A stretch of DNA of 64,000 nucleotides from NCBI RefSeq assembly GCF_943181435.1, contig NZ_OW969598.1:1054001-1118000 (forward strand), written 5' to 3'. Source of the stretch: Neisseria sp. Marseille-Q6792 (GTDB taxonomy: Bacteria; Pseudomonadota; Gammaproteobacteria; Burkholderiales; Neisseriaceae). The notes beneath the pieces were generated by a model. The model did no database searches. It was not told where the DNA came from and was given only the letters and a program-made list of their open reading frames with translations. Positions 20,606 to 28,984 of this stretch are shown here, piece after piece (position 1 is the first letter of the stretch; the number at the start of each line of letters is the position of its first letter). A program made the position numbers and the translations under genes.

Positions 20606-21463
20606 TTACAGATTGATGCCCAACGCTTCCCACACCTTCAACGCATCCGCCGTCGCCTTCACATCATGCACCCGCACGATTTGCGCGCCGCGCGCCACGG
20701 AAGCCAGCGCCGCCGCCACGCTGCCGTGTACGCGCGCCGCCGCGTCTGCCTCGCCGGTCAGCTCGCCTATCGTGCTCTTGCGCGACACGCCGACCAGCAG
20801 CGGCAAACCGGTTTCCGCCATCAATTCGGGCAAATGCCGCATCAGCGCGATATTGTGTTGCAAGGTTTTGCCGAAGCCGGAGCCGAAACCGGGGTCGAGT
20901 GTGATGCGTTGCGGTGCGATGCCTGCCGCGACACATTCCGCCGCCCGCGCCTTCAAATACCTTGCCACTTCGCCGACAACATCCTGATATTTCGGATTAA
21001 TCTGCATGTTTTCCGGCAAACCCTGCATGTGCATCAGGCAAATGCCCGTATCCGCCTGACACGCCAGCAATTCGAGCGCGCCTTCGTCGGTCAACGCCGC
21101 CACATCGTTAATAATATCGATGCCGCCGAGTGCCAACGCTTTTTCCATAACCACCGTGCGGCGCGTGTCCAAACTGACGGGAACGCCCCACCCCGCCACT
21201 TCTGCCAATACAGGTTCAACCCGCGCCCATTCTTCTTCAGGCGAAACATAATCCGCACCTGCCCGCGTCGATTCACCGCCGATGTCGAGAATGTCCGCAC
21301 CCTCTTTCAAAAGCCGTTCGGCATGCGCCAAAGCTGTTTGGGCGTTTTGCGAATACGCGCCGCCGTCGGAAAAAGAATCGGGCGTGAGATTCACGATACC
21401 CATGATTTTCGGTTTGTCCAAACCGATTTCAAACCGTCCTGCCTGCCAAACGCATCCGACCAT
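20606..21463 (-). CDS. folP: Dihydropteroate synthase, Ser-Gly insertion (sulfonamide-resistant type)
   Basis: A 285-residue DHPS that joins pABA to the pterin pyrophosphate in folate synthesis. Conserved [16 protein letters not shown] and DIGGESTR loops. Residues 190-199 read [11 protein letters not shown]: the family form is DPGFGFGK, so Ser195-Gly196 is a two-residue insertion, exactly the change described in sulfonamide-resistant meningococci. The loop residue after GESTR is Ala68 rather than the usual Pro. Phe31 and Arg228, other resistance positions, look unchanged. Paired with glmM downstream. Confidence 0.95.
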   Translation of the reverse strand: MVGCVWQAGRFEIGLDKPKIMGIVNLTPDSFSDGGAYSQNAQTALAHAERLLKEGADILDIGGESTRAGADYVSPEEEWARVEPVLAEVAGWGVPVSLDTRRTVVMEKALALGGIDIINDVAALTDEGALELLACQADTGICLMHMQGLPENMQINPKYQDVVGEVARYLKARAAECVAAGIAPQRITLDPGFGSGFGKTLQHNIALMRHLPELMAETGLPLLVGVSRKSTIGELTGEADAAARVHGSVAAALASVARGAQIVRVHDVKATADALKVWEALGINL

Positions 21464-21494
21464 ATCCGTGCCTCCGGAATAAAAAGCAAATTAT

Positions 21495-21532
21495 ATGCCG
21501 TCTGAACAAAACTTGTCCATTTCAGACGGCAT
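21495..21532. repeat. Inverted DUS pair upstream of folP
   Basis: ATGCCGTCTGAA (21495-21506) and TTCAGACGGCAT (21521-21532) in the divergent region between folP and the asmA-like gene. Confidence 0.7.
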
Positions 21533-21700
21533 CGGTATTTCAAAAAAGTATCTTGCAGAATCCGTCGCCGTATGAAACATACACTGCCCCTGCAAACGCG
21601 GCAACACCCGCGATACCTGATCCGGCGGTATGCCTGCTTATGGGCATTACCCCTTTATACAAGATAATCCGCCCGCACAAAATAGGATTTCTACAAGCCG

Positions 21701-21709
21701 TGTTATACT
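21701..21709 (+). promoter_or_regulatory. Extended -10 promoter for the asmA-like gene
   Basis: TGTTATACT: an extended TGn motif plus TATACT, 29 bases before the start codon; no good -35. Confidence 0.45.
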
Positions 21710-21737
21710 GTGGCGTGTTTTACAGACTTTTCAGGCT

Positions 21738-23858
21738 ATGGATTTATTATCGGTCTTCCACAAATACCGTCTGAAATATGCGGTAGCCGTGCTGACGATA
21801 CTGCTTTTGGCGGCAATCGGGCTGCACGCTTCCGTATATCGCATCTTCACACCTGAAAACATCCGAAGCCGCCTCCAACAAAGCATTGCCCATACGCACC
21901 GGAAAATCTCGTTTGATGCGGATATACAGCGCAGGCTTCTGCCCCGGCCGACCGTCATCCTGAAAAACCTGACCATTACCGAACCCGGCGGCGACCGGAC
22001 TGCCGTTTCCATCAAAGAAACCAAAATCGGATTGAGCTGGAAAAATCTGTGGTCGGATCAGATACAGGTTGAAAAATGGGTGGTTTCGGGTGCGGAACTT
22101 GCTCTGACGCGCGACGAGAAAGGCGTTTGGAACATCCAAGACCTGATCGACAACCCAAAACGCAAAGCCTCGGTAAACCGCATCATTATCGAAAACAGCA
22201 CCGTCCACCTCGACTTCCTGCAAGAGTGGTTTACCCTGAAGGAAGTCCGCCTCAACCTGCAATCCCCCGTTTCATCGGGACAACAGTTTGAAAGTTCGGG
22301 CATACTGACAAGCGAAAACCTGTCTGCCTCATGGAAAAGCAAAGGGCTTTTCATTTCAGACGGCATCAATCCGCCCGAAATCTCACCGTTCCATTTCGAA
22401 GCCGAGACCGCTCTAAACGGGCATGGCATTACCGTTTCCACCACCGGCAACCCCACTATCCGTTTTAACGCTGGCGGAGCGGATGCGGCCAACCTCGGCC
22501 TGCGTGCCGACACCGCCTTCCACAACCTCCACCTGACCGCCCAAATCCCTACGCTGGCACTCAGGAACAACCGCATTAAAATTGAAACCGTCAACGGGAC
22601 ATTTACCGCTACCGCCGACGACGGGAATTTCCAATGGGGCGGATCGTTCAAACTCGATAAGGCCAACCTGCACTCCGGCATCGGCAACATCGGCAACGCC
22701 GAAATTTCCGGCAACGTCAAAACACCCCGCCTTCAAACCAACTTTTCCCTCGGCTCGCCATTGGTTTGGAGCCGGAACAACGGTCTGGAGGCGCCGCGCC
22801 TGCATGTATCGACCCTTCAGGATACCGTCAACCGCCTGCCGCAACCCCGTTTCATCAGCCAGCTCGACGGTTCGATGTCCATAAAAAACCTTCATCAGTG
22901 GCATGCCGAACTCAACGGTTCGTTCGACCGCCAAACCGTTGCCGCGAAATTCAGATACACACATGAAGATGCACCGCACCTGGAAGCCGCCGTCGCACTG
23001 CAAAAATTGAACCTGACCCCCTATCTTGACGACGTGCGGCAACAAAACGGCAAAATATTTCCCGACACCCTCGGCAGGCTGTCCGGAGATATCGAGGCCC
23101 ACCTTAAAATCGGCAATGTCCAACTTCCCGGCCTGCAACTGGACGATATGGAAACCTACCTCCATGCCGACAAAGGCCATATCGCGCTCAGCCGTTTCAA
23201 GTCAGGGCTTTACGGCGGCCATACCGAAGGCGGCATCAGCATCGCCAACACTCGCCCCGCCACTTACCGCCTGCAACAGAATGCAAGCAACATCCAAATC
23301 CAACCGCTGCTGCAAGACCTGTTCGGCTTCCACAGCTTCAGCGGCAACGGCGATGCGGTCATCGACCTGACCGCGAGCGGCGAAACCCGAAAAGAGCTTA
23401 TCCGCTCGCTTCAGGGCAGCCTGTCGCTGAATATTTCCAACGGCGCGTGGCACGGTATCGACATGGACAATATCCTGAAAAACGGCATTTCGGGCAAAAC
23501 TGCCGACAGTGCCGCACCCAGTACACCCTTCCACCGATTCACGCTCAACAGCGAAATTTCAGACGGCATCAGCCGCCACATCGATACCAAACTCTTCTCC
23601 GACAGCCTCTATGTTACCAGCAACGGCTATACCAATCTGGATACGCAGGAATTGTCTGAAGATGTCCTTATCCGCAACGCCGTCCATCCGAAAAACAAAC
23701 CGATTCCCCTGAAAATCACCGGTACGGTGGACAAGCCGTCCATTACCGTCGATTACGGCAGGCTGACCGGCGGCATCAATTCGCGCAAAGAGAAACAGAA
23801 AATCCTCGAAGACACCCTGCTGGAACAATGGCAGTGGCTCAAACCTAAAGAACCGTAA
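21738..23858 (+). CDS. AsmA-family protein
   Basis: A 706-residue envelope protein with one N-terminal membrane helix (about residues 13-31) and a long periplasmic beta-rich body. The typical AsmA features are visible: LLPRPTVILKNLTI near the start, and a C-terminal region with SLSLNISNGAWHGIDMDNIL and LRNAVHPKNKPIPLKITGTVDKP-like ending. AsmA-type proteins bridge the periplasm and take part in phospholipid transport. Start chosen at MDLLSVFHKYR; the open frame extends upstream past the likely promoter. A DUS at about 22354 is read as SDGI. Confidence 0.85.
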   Translation: MDLLSVFHKYRLKYAVAVLTILLLAAIGLHASVYRIFTPENIRSRLQQSIAHTHRKISFDADIQRRLLPRPTVILKNLTITEPGGDRTAVSIKETKIGLSWKNLWSDQIQVEKWVVSGAELALTRDEKGVWNIQDLIDNPKRKASVNRIIIENSTVHLDFLQEWFTLKEVRLNLQSPVSSGQQFESSGILTSENLSASWKSKGLFISDGINPPEISPFHFEAETALNGHGITVSTTGNPTIRFNAGGADAANLGLRADTAFHNLHLTAQIPTLALRNNRIKIETVNGTFTATADDGNFQWGGSFKLDKANLHSGIGNIGNAEISGNVKTPRLQTNFSLGSPLVWSRNNGLEAPRLHVSTLQDTVNRLPQPRFISQLDGSMSIKNLHQWHAELNGSFDRQTVAAKFRYTHEDAPHLEAAVALQKLNLTPYLDDVRQQNGKIFPDTLGRLSGDIEAHLKIGNVQLPGLQLDDMETYLHADKGHIALSRFKSGLYGGHTEGGISIANTRPATYRLQQNASNIQIQPLLQDLFGFHSFSGNGDAVIDLTASGETRKELIRSLQGSLSLNISNGAWHGIDMDNILKNGISGKTADSAAPSTPFHRFTLNSEISDGISRHIDTKLFSDSLYVTSNGYTNLDTQELSEDVLIRNAVHPKNKPIPLKITGTVDKPSITVDYGRLTGGINSRKEKQKILEDTLLEQWQWLKPKEP

Positions 23859-23873
23859 ACACCCTGCGTACAA

Positions 23874-23914
23874 AAATGCCGTCTGAAACGCCCCCGCGCT
23901 TCAGACGGCATGAC
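23874..23914 (+). terminator. Inverted DUS pair downstream of the asmA-like gene
   Basis: ATGCCGTCTGAA (23876-23887) pairs with TTCAGACGGCAT (23900-23911). The next 140 bases up to the CREE show no gene. Confidence 0.72.
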
Positions 23915-24055
23915 TTTTCCGACCGACCGTACCACATCGGAAACACAAGCCCCATATCTGTTTGGCTTGGTGTCGGCTGGCAATGCCGCCATTTGTATTT
24001 TCGTCAACCCGCAGCGATTTTTCGTTGCCGCATCAAAAACAAAGTATGTCGGTTA

Positions 24056-24210
24056 TATAGTGGATTAACAAAAATCAGGACAAGGCGACGAAGCCGCAGA
24101 CAGTACAAATAGTACGGAACCGATTCACTTGGTGCTTGAGCACCTTAGAGAATCGTTCTCTTTGAGCTAAGGCGAGGCAACGCTGTACTGGTTTTTGTTA
24201 ATCCACTATA
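24056..24210. mobile_element. Correia repeat-enclosed element, long (155 bp) form, inverted relative to the 17975 copy
   Basis: Left end TATAGTGGATTAACAAAAAT, right end GTTAATCCACTATA, internal AATCGTTCTCTTTGAGC segment. It abuts the stop codon of the small membrane-protein gene at 24213. Confidence 0.95.
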
Positions 24211-24212
24211 TT

Positions 24213-24506
24213 TCACGACAGGGCATAGGCTGCCCATACTGAAAAGACAAACAAGAACGCGAACCAAAACCAACCGCCTATCGATTCGCCCATATCGGCA
24301 GAAAACGTCCGCCAATCCAAACATTCCGTGTTTCCATAATCTTCGACACGAAACAGACCCAAGCTCAAAACCGGCACAACGATACGTGCGGTCCGATGGG
24401 AAAAACGGCTTGGTTCCGCAAACAGCAATGCCGAACACATCAGCTCGAGTATCCAGTCCGCCACCGCTGCCAAAATCCTGACCGCCCATTTGAACAGTTC
24501 GTCCAT
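24213..24506 (-). CDS. Small hypothetical membrane protein, or C-terminal half of a frameshifted gene
   Basis: A 97-residue frame starting MDELFKWAVRILAAV, with hydrophobic segments near residues 6-30, 45-55 and 75-97. The ATG has a strong ribosome site (GGGGGGAAG, 4 bases away), so independent translation is possible. However, the frame upstream (24520-24774) joins this one perfectly if one G is removed from the G6 run at 24514-24519. No family recognised. Confidence 0.5.
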   Translation of the reverse strand: MDELFKWAVRILAAVADWILELMCSALLFAEPSRFSHRTARIVVPVLSLGLFRVEDYGNTECLDWRTFSADMGESIGGWFWFAFLFVFSVWAAYALS

Positions 24507-24519
24507 GTGTCTTCCCCCC

Positions 24520-24774
24520 ATGCCATCCTAAAAACCGGCCCAACCGACAAAAAACCAGCCACCAGCCGAATATCGACGACGCCGCAAGCAGTGCGGCGAA
24601 CACCGACCATACCGAGACCGCCATCTTCCGCCGCAGCGACACGCGCCGCACATTCCGCCAGCCGCCTCGTTTCCAGGCGCGGTACAGGATTTTCAGCCGC
24701 CGTAATCCGTAACGGACAAAATCGCAGCTTGCCGCAAAAAGCCCAGCCACTACGCCCAACAAATCCGCCAACAT
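24520..24774 (-). pseudogene. 5' part of a putative membrane protein, apparently frameshifted at a G6 run
   Basis: Begins MLADLLGVVAGLFAAS after GGGAAAGG, with two hydrophobic stretches separated by an Arg/Lys-rich loop and ending ..WWLVFCRLGRFLG. Beyond the G6 run (24514-24519) this frame stays open to 24145 inside the CREE, but the sequence turns Cys/Gly-rich and loses hydrophobic character. With one G fewer the two frames fuse into a single 186-residue protein. Either a pseudogene, a variable gene, or two genes. Function unknown. Confidence 0.4.
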
Positions 24775-25071
24775 ACGCCTTTCCCAACCGTTTCCAAACA
24801 GACAAACAGAACGCGTCTGTCCCGCCAGACAATCGCCTTTCAGACGGCATCGGCTGCCTCGAAATTGCCATCCCAACACAAAACCACACAGGCAACACAC
24901 AAATGCCGTCTGAAAATCCAAACGGCGGCATAGCAATGCCGCCCTGCAACCGTAGGGCGGCATTGCGTATCAAATTAACTTTCAATATATTGATTAAAAA
25001 TAAAAAATACTCAATTATCGTCATTTCCGCCAGCGCGGGAATGACGACACGAGAAATCCTATTTGAATCTA
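24775..25071. other. Intergenic region with DUS copies and a non-DUS hairpin
   Basis: No gene supported. It has a reverse DUS near 24839, a forward DUS near 24903, a perfect 12-base inverted repeat CAATGCCGCCCT/AGGGCGGCATTG (24934-24945 and 24954-24965), and a dRS3-like repeat. The hairpin is not followed by a T run. Confidence 0.6.
25023..25042. repeat. dRS3-like neisserial repeat
   Basis: ATTTCCGCCAGCGCGGGAAT matches the dRS3 pattern ATTCCCN8GGGAAT with one mismatch in the left arm. dRS3 copies are common neisserial recombination and phage-integration sites. Confidence 0.75.
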
Positions 25072-26550
25072 CTATAAGCCGAGTTCCCCCCAAATCCCAT
25101 CAATCTTAGCCGTAACCGCAGGGTCTTTTTTAATCACCCGTCCCCATTCGCGGTCGGTTTCGCCCGGCCACTTGTTGGTCGCATCCAAACCCATTTTGCC
25201 GCCGAGTCCGCTGACGGGGCTGGCGAAGTCAAGATAATCGATGGGCGTGTTTTCCACTAAAACGGTATCGCGTACAGGGTCCATGCGTGTGGTTACCGCC
25301 CAGATGACTTCTTTCCAGTCGCGCACGTCCACATCGTCATCCACCACAATGATGAATTTGGTGTACATAAACTGGCGCAGGAACGACCAGCAACCCATCA
25401 TTACGCGCTTGGCGTGTCCGGCGTATTGTTTTTTCATGCTGACCACCGCCATGCGGTAGGAGCAGCCTTCGGGCGGCAGGTAAAAATCGGTGATTTCGGG
25501 GAACTGCTTTTGCAAAAGCGGTACGAACACTTCGTTCAACGCCACGCCCAAAACGGCAGGTTCATCGGGCGGTTTGCCCGTGTAGGTGGAATGGTAAATC
25601 GGGTTTTCGCGCATGGTGATGCGTTCGACCGTGAACACAGGGAAATGATCCTGCTCATTGTAATAGCCCGTGTGGTCGCCGTATGGGCCTTCCAACGCGG
25701 TTTCGTTCGGATGGATGACACCTTCCAACACGATTTCGGCACGGGCGGGCACTTGCAAATCGTTGCCGATACATTTCACCAGCTCCGTCCGCGAACCGCG
25801 CAGCAGTCCGGCAAACTGGTATTCGCTCAAGGTATCGGGAACGGGCGTTACCGCGCCCAAAATGGTGGCGGGGTCGCAGCCGAGTACGACGGCGACGGGA
25901 TACGGCGTATCGGGATTGAGTTTGCGGAATTCCTGATAATCCAGCGCGCCGCCGCGATGCGACAGCCAGCGCATAATCAGCTTGTTTTTGCCGATTAATT
26001 GTTGGCGGTAAATGCCGAGATTTTGGCGTTTTTTGTGCGGCCCACGCGTGACGGTCAAGCCCCACGTTACCAGCGGCGCAACGTCTTCCGGCCAGCAATG
26101 TTGAATCGGAAGTTTATACAAATCAACGTCTTCGCCTTCCCACACAATTTCCTGACACGGCGCGTTTTTCACCACGTTCGGCGCCATGCTCCAAATATCT
26201 TTCAGTAATGGCAGTTTGGAAAACGCGTCTTTAATGCCTTTGGGCGGTTCGGGTTCTTTCAAATACGCCAGCGTCTGCCCGATTTCGCGCAGTTTGGACA
26301 CGCTGTCCGTGCCCATGCCCATCGCCACACGTTCGGGCGTGCCGAACAGGTTTGCCAATACGGGATAAGCGTAGCGCGTACCGTCGGGCTTAATCGGATT
26401 CTCAAACAACAACGCCGGCCCTTCGGCGCGCAGCACGCGGTCGGCGATTTCGGTCATTTCCAAATGCGGGGAAACGGGATGCGCGACGCGTTTGAGTTTG
26501 CCCTGCTGCTCGAGCATAGCGATGAAGTCGCGTAGGTCTTTGTATTTCAT
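25072..26550 (-). CDS. ubiD: 3-octaprenyl-4-hydroxybenzoate carboxy-lyase (UbiD)
   Basis: A 492-residue UbiD decarboxylase, using prenylated FMN made by UbiX, in ubiquinone synthesis. Start [21 protein letters not shown] and the stretches [24 protein letters not shown] and [11 protein letters not shown] match E. coli UbiD closely. The gene begins 19 bases after the DUF2199 stop and may be the last gene of the minus-strand operon that starts in the aryl-polyene cluster. No ubiX nearby. Confidence 0.95.
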   Translation of the reverse strand: MKYKDLRDFIAMLEQQGKLKRVAHPVSPHLEMTEIADRVLRAEGPALLFENPIKPDGTRYAYPVLANLFGTPERVAMGMGTDSVSKLREIGQTLAYLKEPEPPKGIKDAFSKLPLLKDIWSMAPNVVKNAPCQEIVWEGEDVDLYKLPIQHCWPEDVAPLVTWGLTVTRGPHKKRQNLGIYRQQLIGKNKLIMRWLSHRGGALDYQEFRKLNPDTPYPVAVVLGCDPATILGAVTPVPDTLSEYQFAGLLRGSRTELVKCIGNDLQVPARAEIVLEGVIHPNETALEGPYGDHTGYYNEQDHFPVFTVERITMRENPIYHSTYTGKPPDEPAVLGVALNEVFVPLLQKQFPEITDFYLPPEGCSYRMAVVSMKKQYAGHAKRVMMGCWSFLRQFMYTKFIIVVDDDVDVRDWKEVIWAVTTRMDPVRDTVLVENTPIDYLDFASPVSGLGGKMGLDATNKWPGETDREWGRVIKKDPAVTAKIDGIWGELGL

Positions 26551-26569
26551 GTTTATCCTTTTTGTCCTT

Positions 26570-27085
26570 TTATCCTGAACAATCCGATTCGGATACCGCT
26601 CCTATCCTTGCCTGCGCTTCGGCATATTCTATGCCGTGATAAAAGTCGCGTACCAGCGGATGTTCGCCGCTTTGATGCAGTTGCAGCAAAGGGCGTTGGT
26701 TGTCGGACTGGGTAACGACATTGCAATGCAAACCGAAGGTGTCGGTTTCATAAGGGGGCAGCCAATTGCAGATCATGCCGAAATAAACGACGTTTTCCGG
26801 ATTGTCGTGAAAGTGGCTTTGATAGTCGTTAAAACTCTTTTCGCTGACGGACACCCATACGCCGTATTCCAGCGTTTCCTGATGCCCGATAATCGGAATC
26901 GACAGCACCGCGCGGATAAAACGGTCGGTTTGGTCAGGATAGCGGATGATGCAGAAATCAGAATCGCATTCCGCTTGATAAGCAATGCGTTCTTCTTCAC
27001 TGAGTTGATTATAGGGATAGGGGGCGGTAAAGCCGATTGCGGGCATATCTTCATGTTTTTCGCCGCAGGAAGTGCAAGTGTGCAT
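26570..27085 (-). CDS. DUF2199 domain protein
   Basis: A 171-residue soluble protein. N-terminal CTSCGEKH zinc-finger-like motif, then [21 protein letters not shown] and [12 protein letters not shown], the pattern of DUF2199. No function is established for the family. It sits 6 bases after the ApeG-type membrane protein stop and 19 bases before ubiD, so all three are probably co-transcribed. Confidence 0.75.
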   Translation of the reverse strand: MHTCTSCGEKHEDMPAIGFTAPYPYNQLSEEERIAYQAECDSDFCIIRYPDQTDRFIRAVLSIPIIGHQETLEYGVWVSVSEKSFNDYQSHFHDNPENVVYFGMICNWLPPYETDTFGLHCNVVTQSDNQRPLLQLHQSGEHPLVRDFYHGIEYAEAQARIGAVSESDCSG

Positions 27086-27091
27086 AAGGTT

Positions 27092-27637
27092 TCAGACTTT
27101 CAAAACGAGTTTGCGGTAAAGCCATTCGCCGGCAAACAGCATCCCCATCAATACATAGGCAATCACGCCAGTATAAACCGCCCACCAATCATATCGCCCC
27201 AACCGGGCCAACAAAGCGGCAAGCGTCCCGTTGATTATAAAAAATACGCACCAAACCTGCGTTACCCGGCGGGTATAGCGCACGGCTTTTTCAGGCAGGT
27301 CGGGCTGTTGCAGCCGCGCGAGCCTTTCTATGACCGTCTGTTTGGCAAACAGGCTGCCGCCGAACACCACCAACATCATCAGATTGACGAGGACGGGATA
27401 CCAATACATTGAGTCGCGCCGCCCGAACACCAATACTGCGGCAAAAAACAGTGTAATAAACAAAGCCGCATAACGCTGTTGGGGCAGTTTGGCAGTCAGG
27501 GCGCGCAGCAGCCACAACCCGCACATCGCCGCCGCCAGCCAAACAAACCAGCCCGCCTCCCTGCCGTAATACCATAAAGCCGGATAGGCAATGCTTAATA
27601 CGGTCAGAAAAATATGTCCGAAAAAACCGGGTTTCAT
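27092..27637 (-). CDS. Integral membrane protein of aryl-polyene cluster (ApeG-type, COG4648)
   Basis: A 181-residue protein with about five membrane helices. Start MKPGFFGHIFLTVLSIAYPALWYY, then WLAAAMCGLWLLRAL, and TQVWCVFFIINGTLAALLAR. Proteins of this kind are constant members of aryl-polyene clusters, next to the acyl carrier proteins, but the role is unproven. In-frame ATG 15 bases upstream is less likely. Separated by 74 bases and a DUS hairpin from the carrier-protein gene upstream. Confidence 0.72.
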   Translation of the reverse strand: MKPGFFGHIFLTVLSIAYPALWYYGREAGWFVWLAAAMCGLWLLRALTAKLPQQRYAALFITLFFAAVLVFGRRDSMYWYPVLVNLMMLVVFGGSLFAKQTVIERLARLQQPDLPEKAVRYTRRVTQVWCVFFIINGTLAALLARLGRYDWWAVYTGVIAYVLMGMLFAGEWLYRKLVLKV

Positions 27638-27655
27638 TTTGAATCCGCACAAATG

Positions 27656-27694
27656 TTTTCAGACGGCATCCGATAATAATATGCCGTCTGAAAA
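27656..27694. terminator. Outward-facing DUS pair between ApeF-type ACP and ApeG-type gene
   Basis: TTTTCAGACGGCAT (27656-27669) pairs with ATGCCGTCTGAAAA (27681-27694). Unlike most pairs here, the two forward sequences point outward. No clear T run on the minus strand, so at most partial attenuation. Confidence 0.5.
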
Positions 27695-27711
27695 ATAATC
27701 AGAGATGCCGC

Positions 27712-27957
27712 CTACCCCGCCTGAATCTTCAATACCGCCTGTACCACGTCGTTGACGGTGCGGACATTGCGGAAATCTTCAGCCTGCAGCTTGTGGCCGG
27801 TTTCGCGCTTGATGCGGTCAATCAGGTCGATGGCATCAATGCTGTCGATTTCCAAATCTTCGTAAAGGTTGGTATCGGGCGTAATCCGTTCCGGTTCGAT
27901 TTCAAACAACTCGGTCAGGGTATCGCGCAACAACCGGTAGATTTCTTGTTCGGTCAT
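27712..27957 (-). CDS. Acyl carrier protein (ApeF-type)
   Basis: An 81-residue carrier protein. Phosphopantetheine site DLEIDSIDAIDL (Ser39), acidic helix II, typical length. Start MTEQEIYRLLRD at 27957 has AAGGA 8 bases before it; the open frame upstream overlaps the other carrier gene and is not used. One of two carriers in the cluster; in characterised aryl-polyene systems the two have different jobs (starter loading and chain extension). Confidence 0.9.
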   Translation of the reverse strand: MTEQEIYRLLRDTLTELFEIEPERITPDTNLYEDLEIDSIDAIDLIDRIKRETGHKLQAEDFRNVRTVNDVVQAVLKIQAG

Positions 27958-27968
27958 ATGTTTCATCC

Positions 27969-28229
27969 TTATGCTTGGCGGCTTTTGACAAAGGCGGCGA
28001 GTGTTTTGACATTGGCAAAATGTTCGCGCAAGTTCTCCTGCTCGCCGTCCAATCGGAAACCGAAATGTTTTTGCACCGCCAAGCCCAATTCCAACGCATC
28101 GACGGAATCCAGTCCCAGCCCTTCGTCGCCGAACAGCGCGTCTTCGCTGCCGATGTCGGCGGCGGTTATATCCTCCAAAGCCAAACTGTCGATAATCAGT
28201 TGCTTGATTTGGTTTTCCAAGTCGTTCAT
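27969..28229 (-). CDS. Acyl carrier protein (ApeE-type)
   Basis: An 86-residue carrier protein with phosphopantetheine site LGLDSVDALELG (Ser42). The DSVDALEL form is typical of carriers in aryl-polyene and xanthomonadin clusters. The start ATG overlaps the stop of the acyltransferase upstream (ATGA), implying translational coupling. Confidence 0.92.
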   Translation of the reverse strand: MNDLENQIKQLIIDSLALEDITAADIGSEDALFGDEGLGLDSVDALELGLAVQKHFGFRLDGEQENLREHFANVKTLAAFVKSRQA

Positions 28230-28984
28230 ATGGTTTTCCTTGTAAAATAGTCCTGCAGATATTCATTCAGCCGCCGCGCCGCAATCGGCAACGGTTTCTC
28301 GGCGAGCCAGTCTTGGGGGAGGATGTCGTCTCCGACGGTAATTTCATACCGTATCCTTTTCGGGGGAATGCGGTACCACGGCTGCCCCTTTTTAAAATTG
28401 GGCGGATTCATTTTGATACATACGGGCGTAATCACTTCAGCATAGCGCAGCCCCAAAGAAACCGCGCCTCGGTGCATTTTTACCCGTCCGTCCCACCCCG
28501 TCCTCGTTCCTTCGGGGAACACCAGCAGGCTCTGCCCGCTGTCAAAAACCGCCTTTACCGTTTCCAGCATTGCTTCCGACTCTTCGTTCGGAATATAGCC
28601 CGCACCTTTAATCTGGCTGCTCATTGCCGGATTGTGCTGCAAATCTTTTTTCACGATGCAATTCATTTCGGGCACATGGCCGACAAGCAACACCACATCC
28701 AGCAAAGACGGATGGTTTGCCAAAATCAACTGTCCCGGGCGGTTGAGTTTTTCAACACCCCTGAACGATACCTCCAACACGCCCGACCATTTCAGATAAG
28801 CGACAAACAAACGCCAAGATGTTCCGATAATCCGACGCGCCGCCAATTGGCGGGCGACAGACCTTGAAGTGCCGTTTAAAGTGTAAGGCAGCAAAACCAA
28901 TTTCATCATAATGCCGCCGACACCGAAAATCACAAATCCTAACCAAGTCGCCAAAAAACGGCGGCAATAATCCAATTTATCCAT
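28226..28984 (-). CDS. Lysophospholipid-type acyltransferase (ApeD-type, PlsC family)
   Basis: A 252-residue acyltransferase. HPSLLD (the H-X4-D motif, in LANHPSLLDVVLLV) and FPEGTR are the catalytic and phosphate-binding blocks of the 1-acylglycerol-phosphate acyltransferase family. Two N-terminal hydrophobic stretches suggest inner-membrane association. Overlaps both neighbours (next carrier gene by ATGA; the ApeC-type gene by 8 bases). It probably moves the polyene acyl chain to its lipid acceptor. Start MDKLDYCRRF preferred over an ATG 21 bases earlier. Confidence 0.85.
   Translation of the reverse strand: MDKLDYCRRFLATWLGFVIFGVGGIMMKLVLLPYTLNGTSRSVARQLAARRIIGTSWRLFVAYLKWSGVLEVSFRGVEKLNRPGQLILANHPSLLDVVLLVGHVPEMNCIVKKDLQHNPAMSSQIKGAGYIPNEESEAMLETVKAVFDSGQSLLVFPEGTRTGWDGRVKMHRGAVSLGLRYAEVITPVCIKMNPPNFKKGQPWYRIPPKRIRYEITVGDDILPQDWLAEKPLPIAARRLNEYLQDYFTRKTI

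Noticed and set aside
24145-24520. Frame continuing from the small membrane protein into the CREE
   Set aside because: After the G6 run the frame loses hydrophobic pattern and ends inside the mobile repeat; the alternative frame is clearly better.
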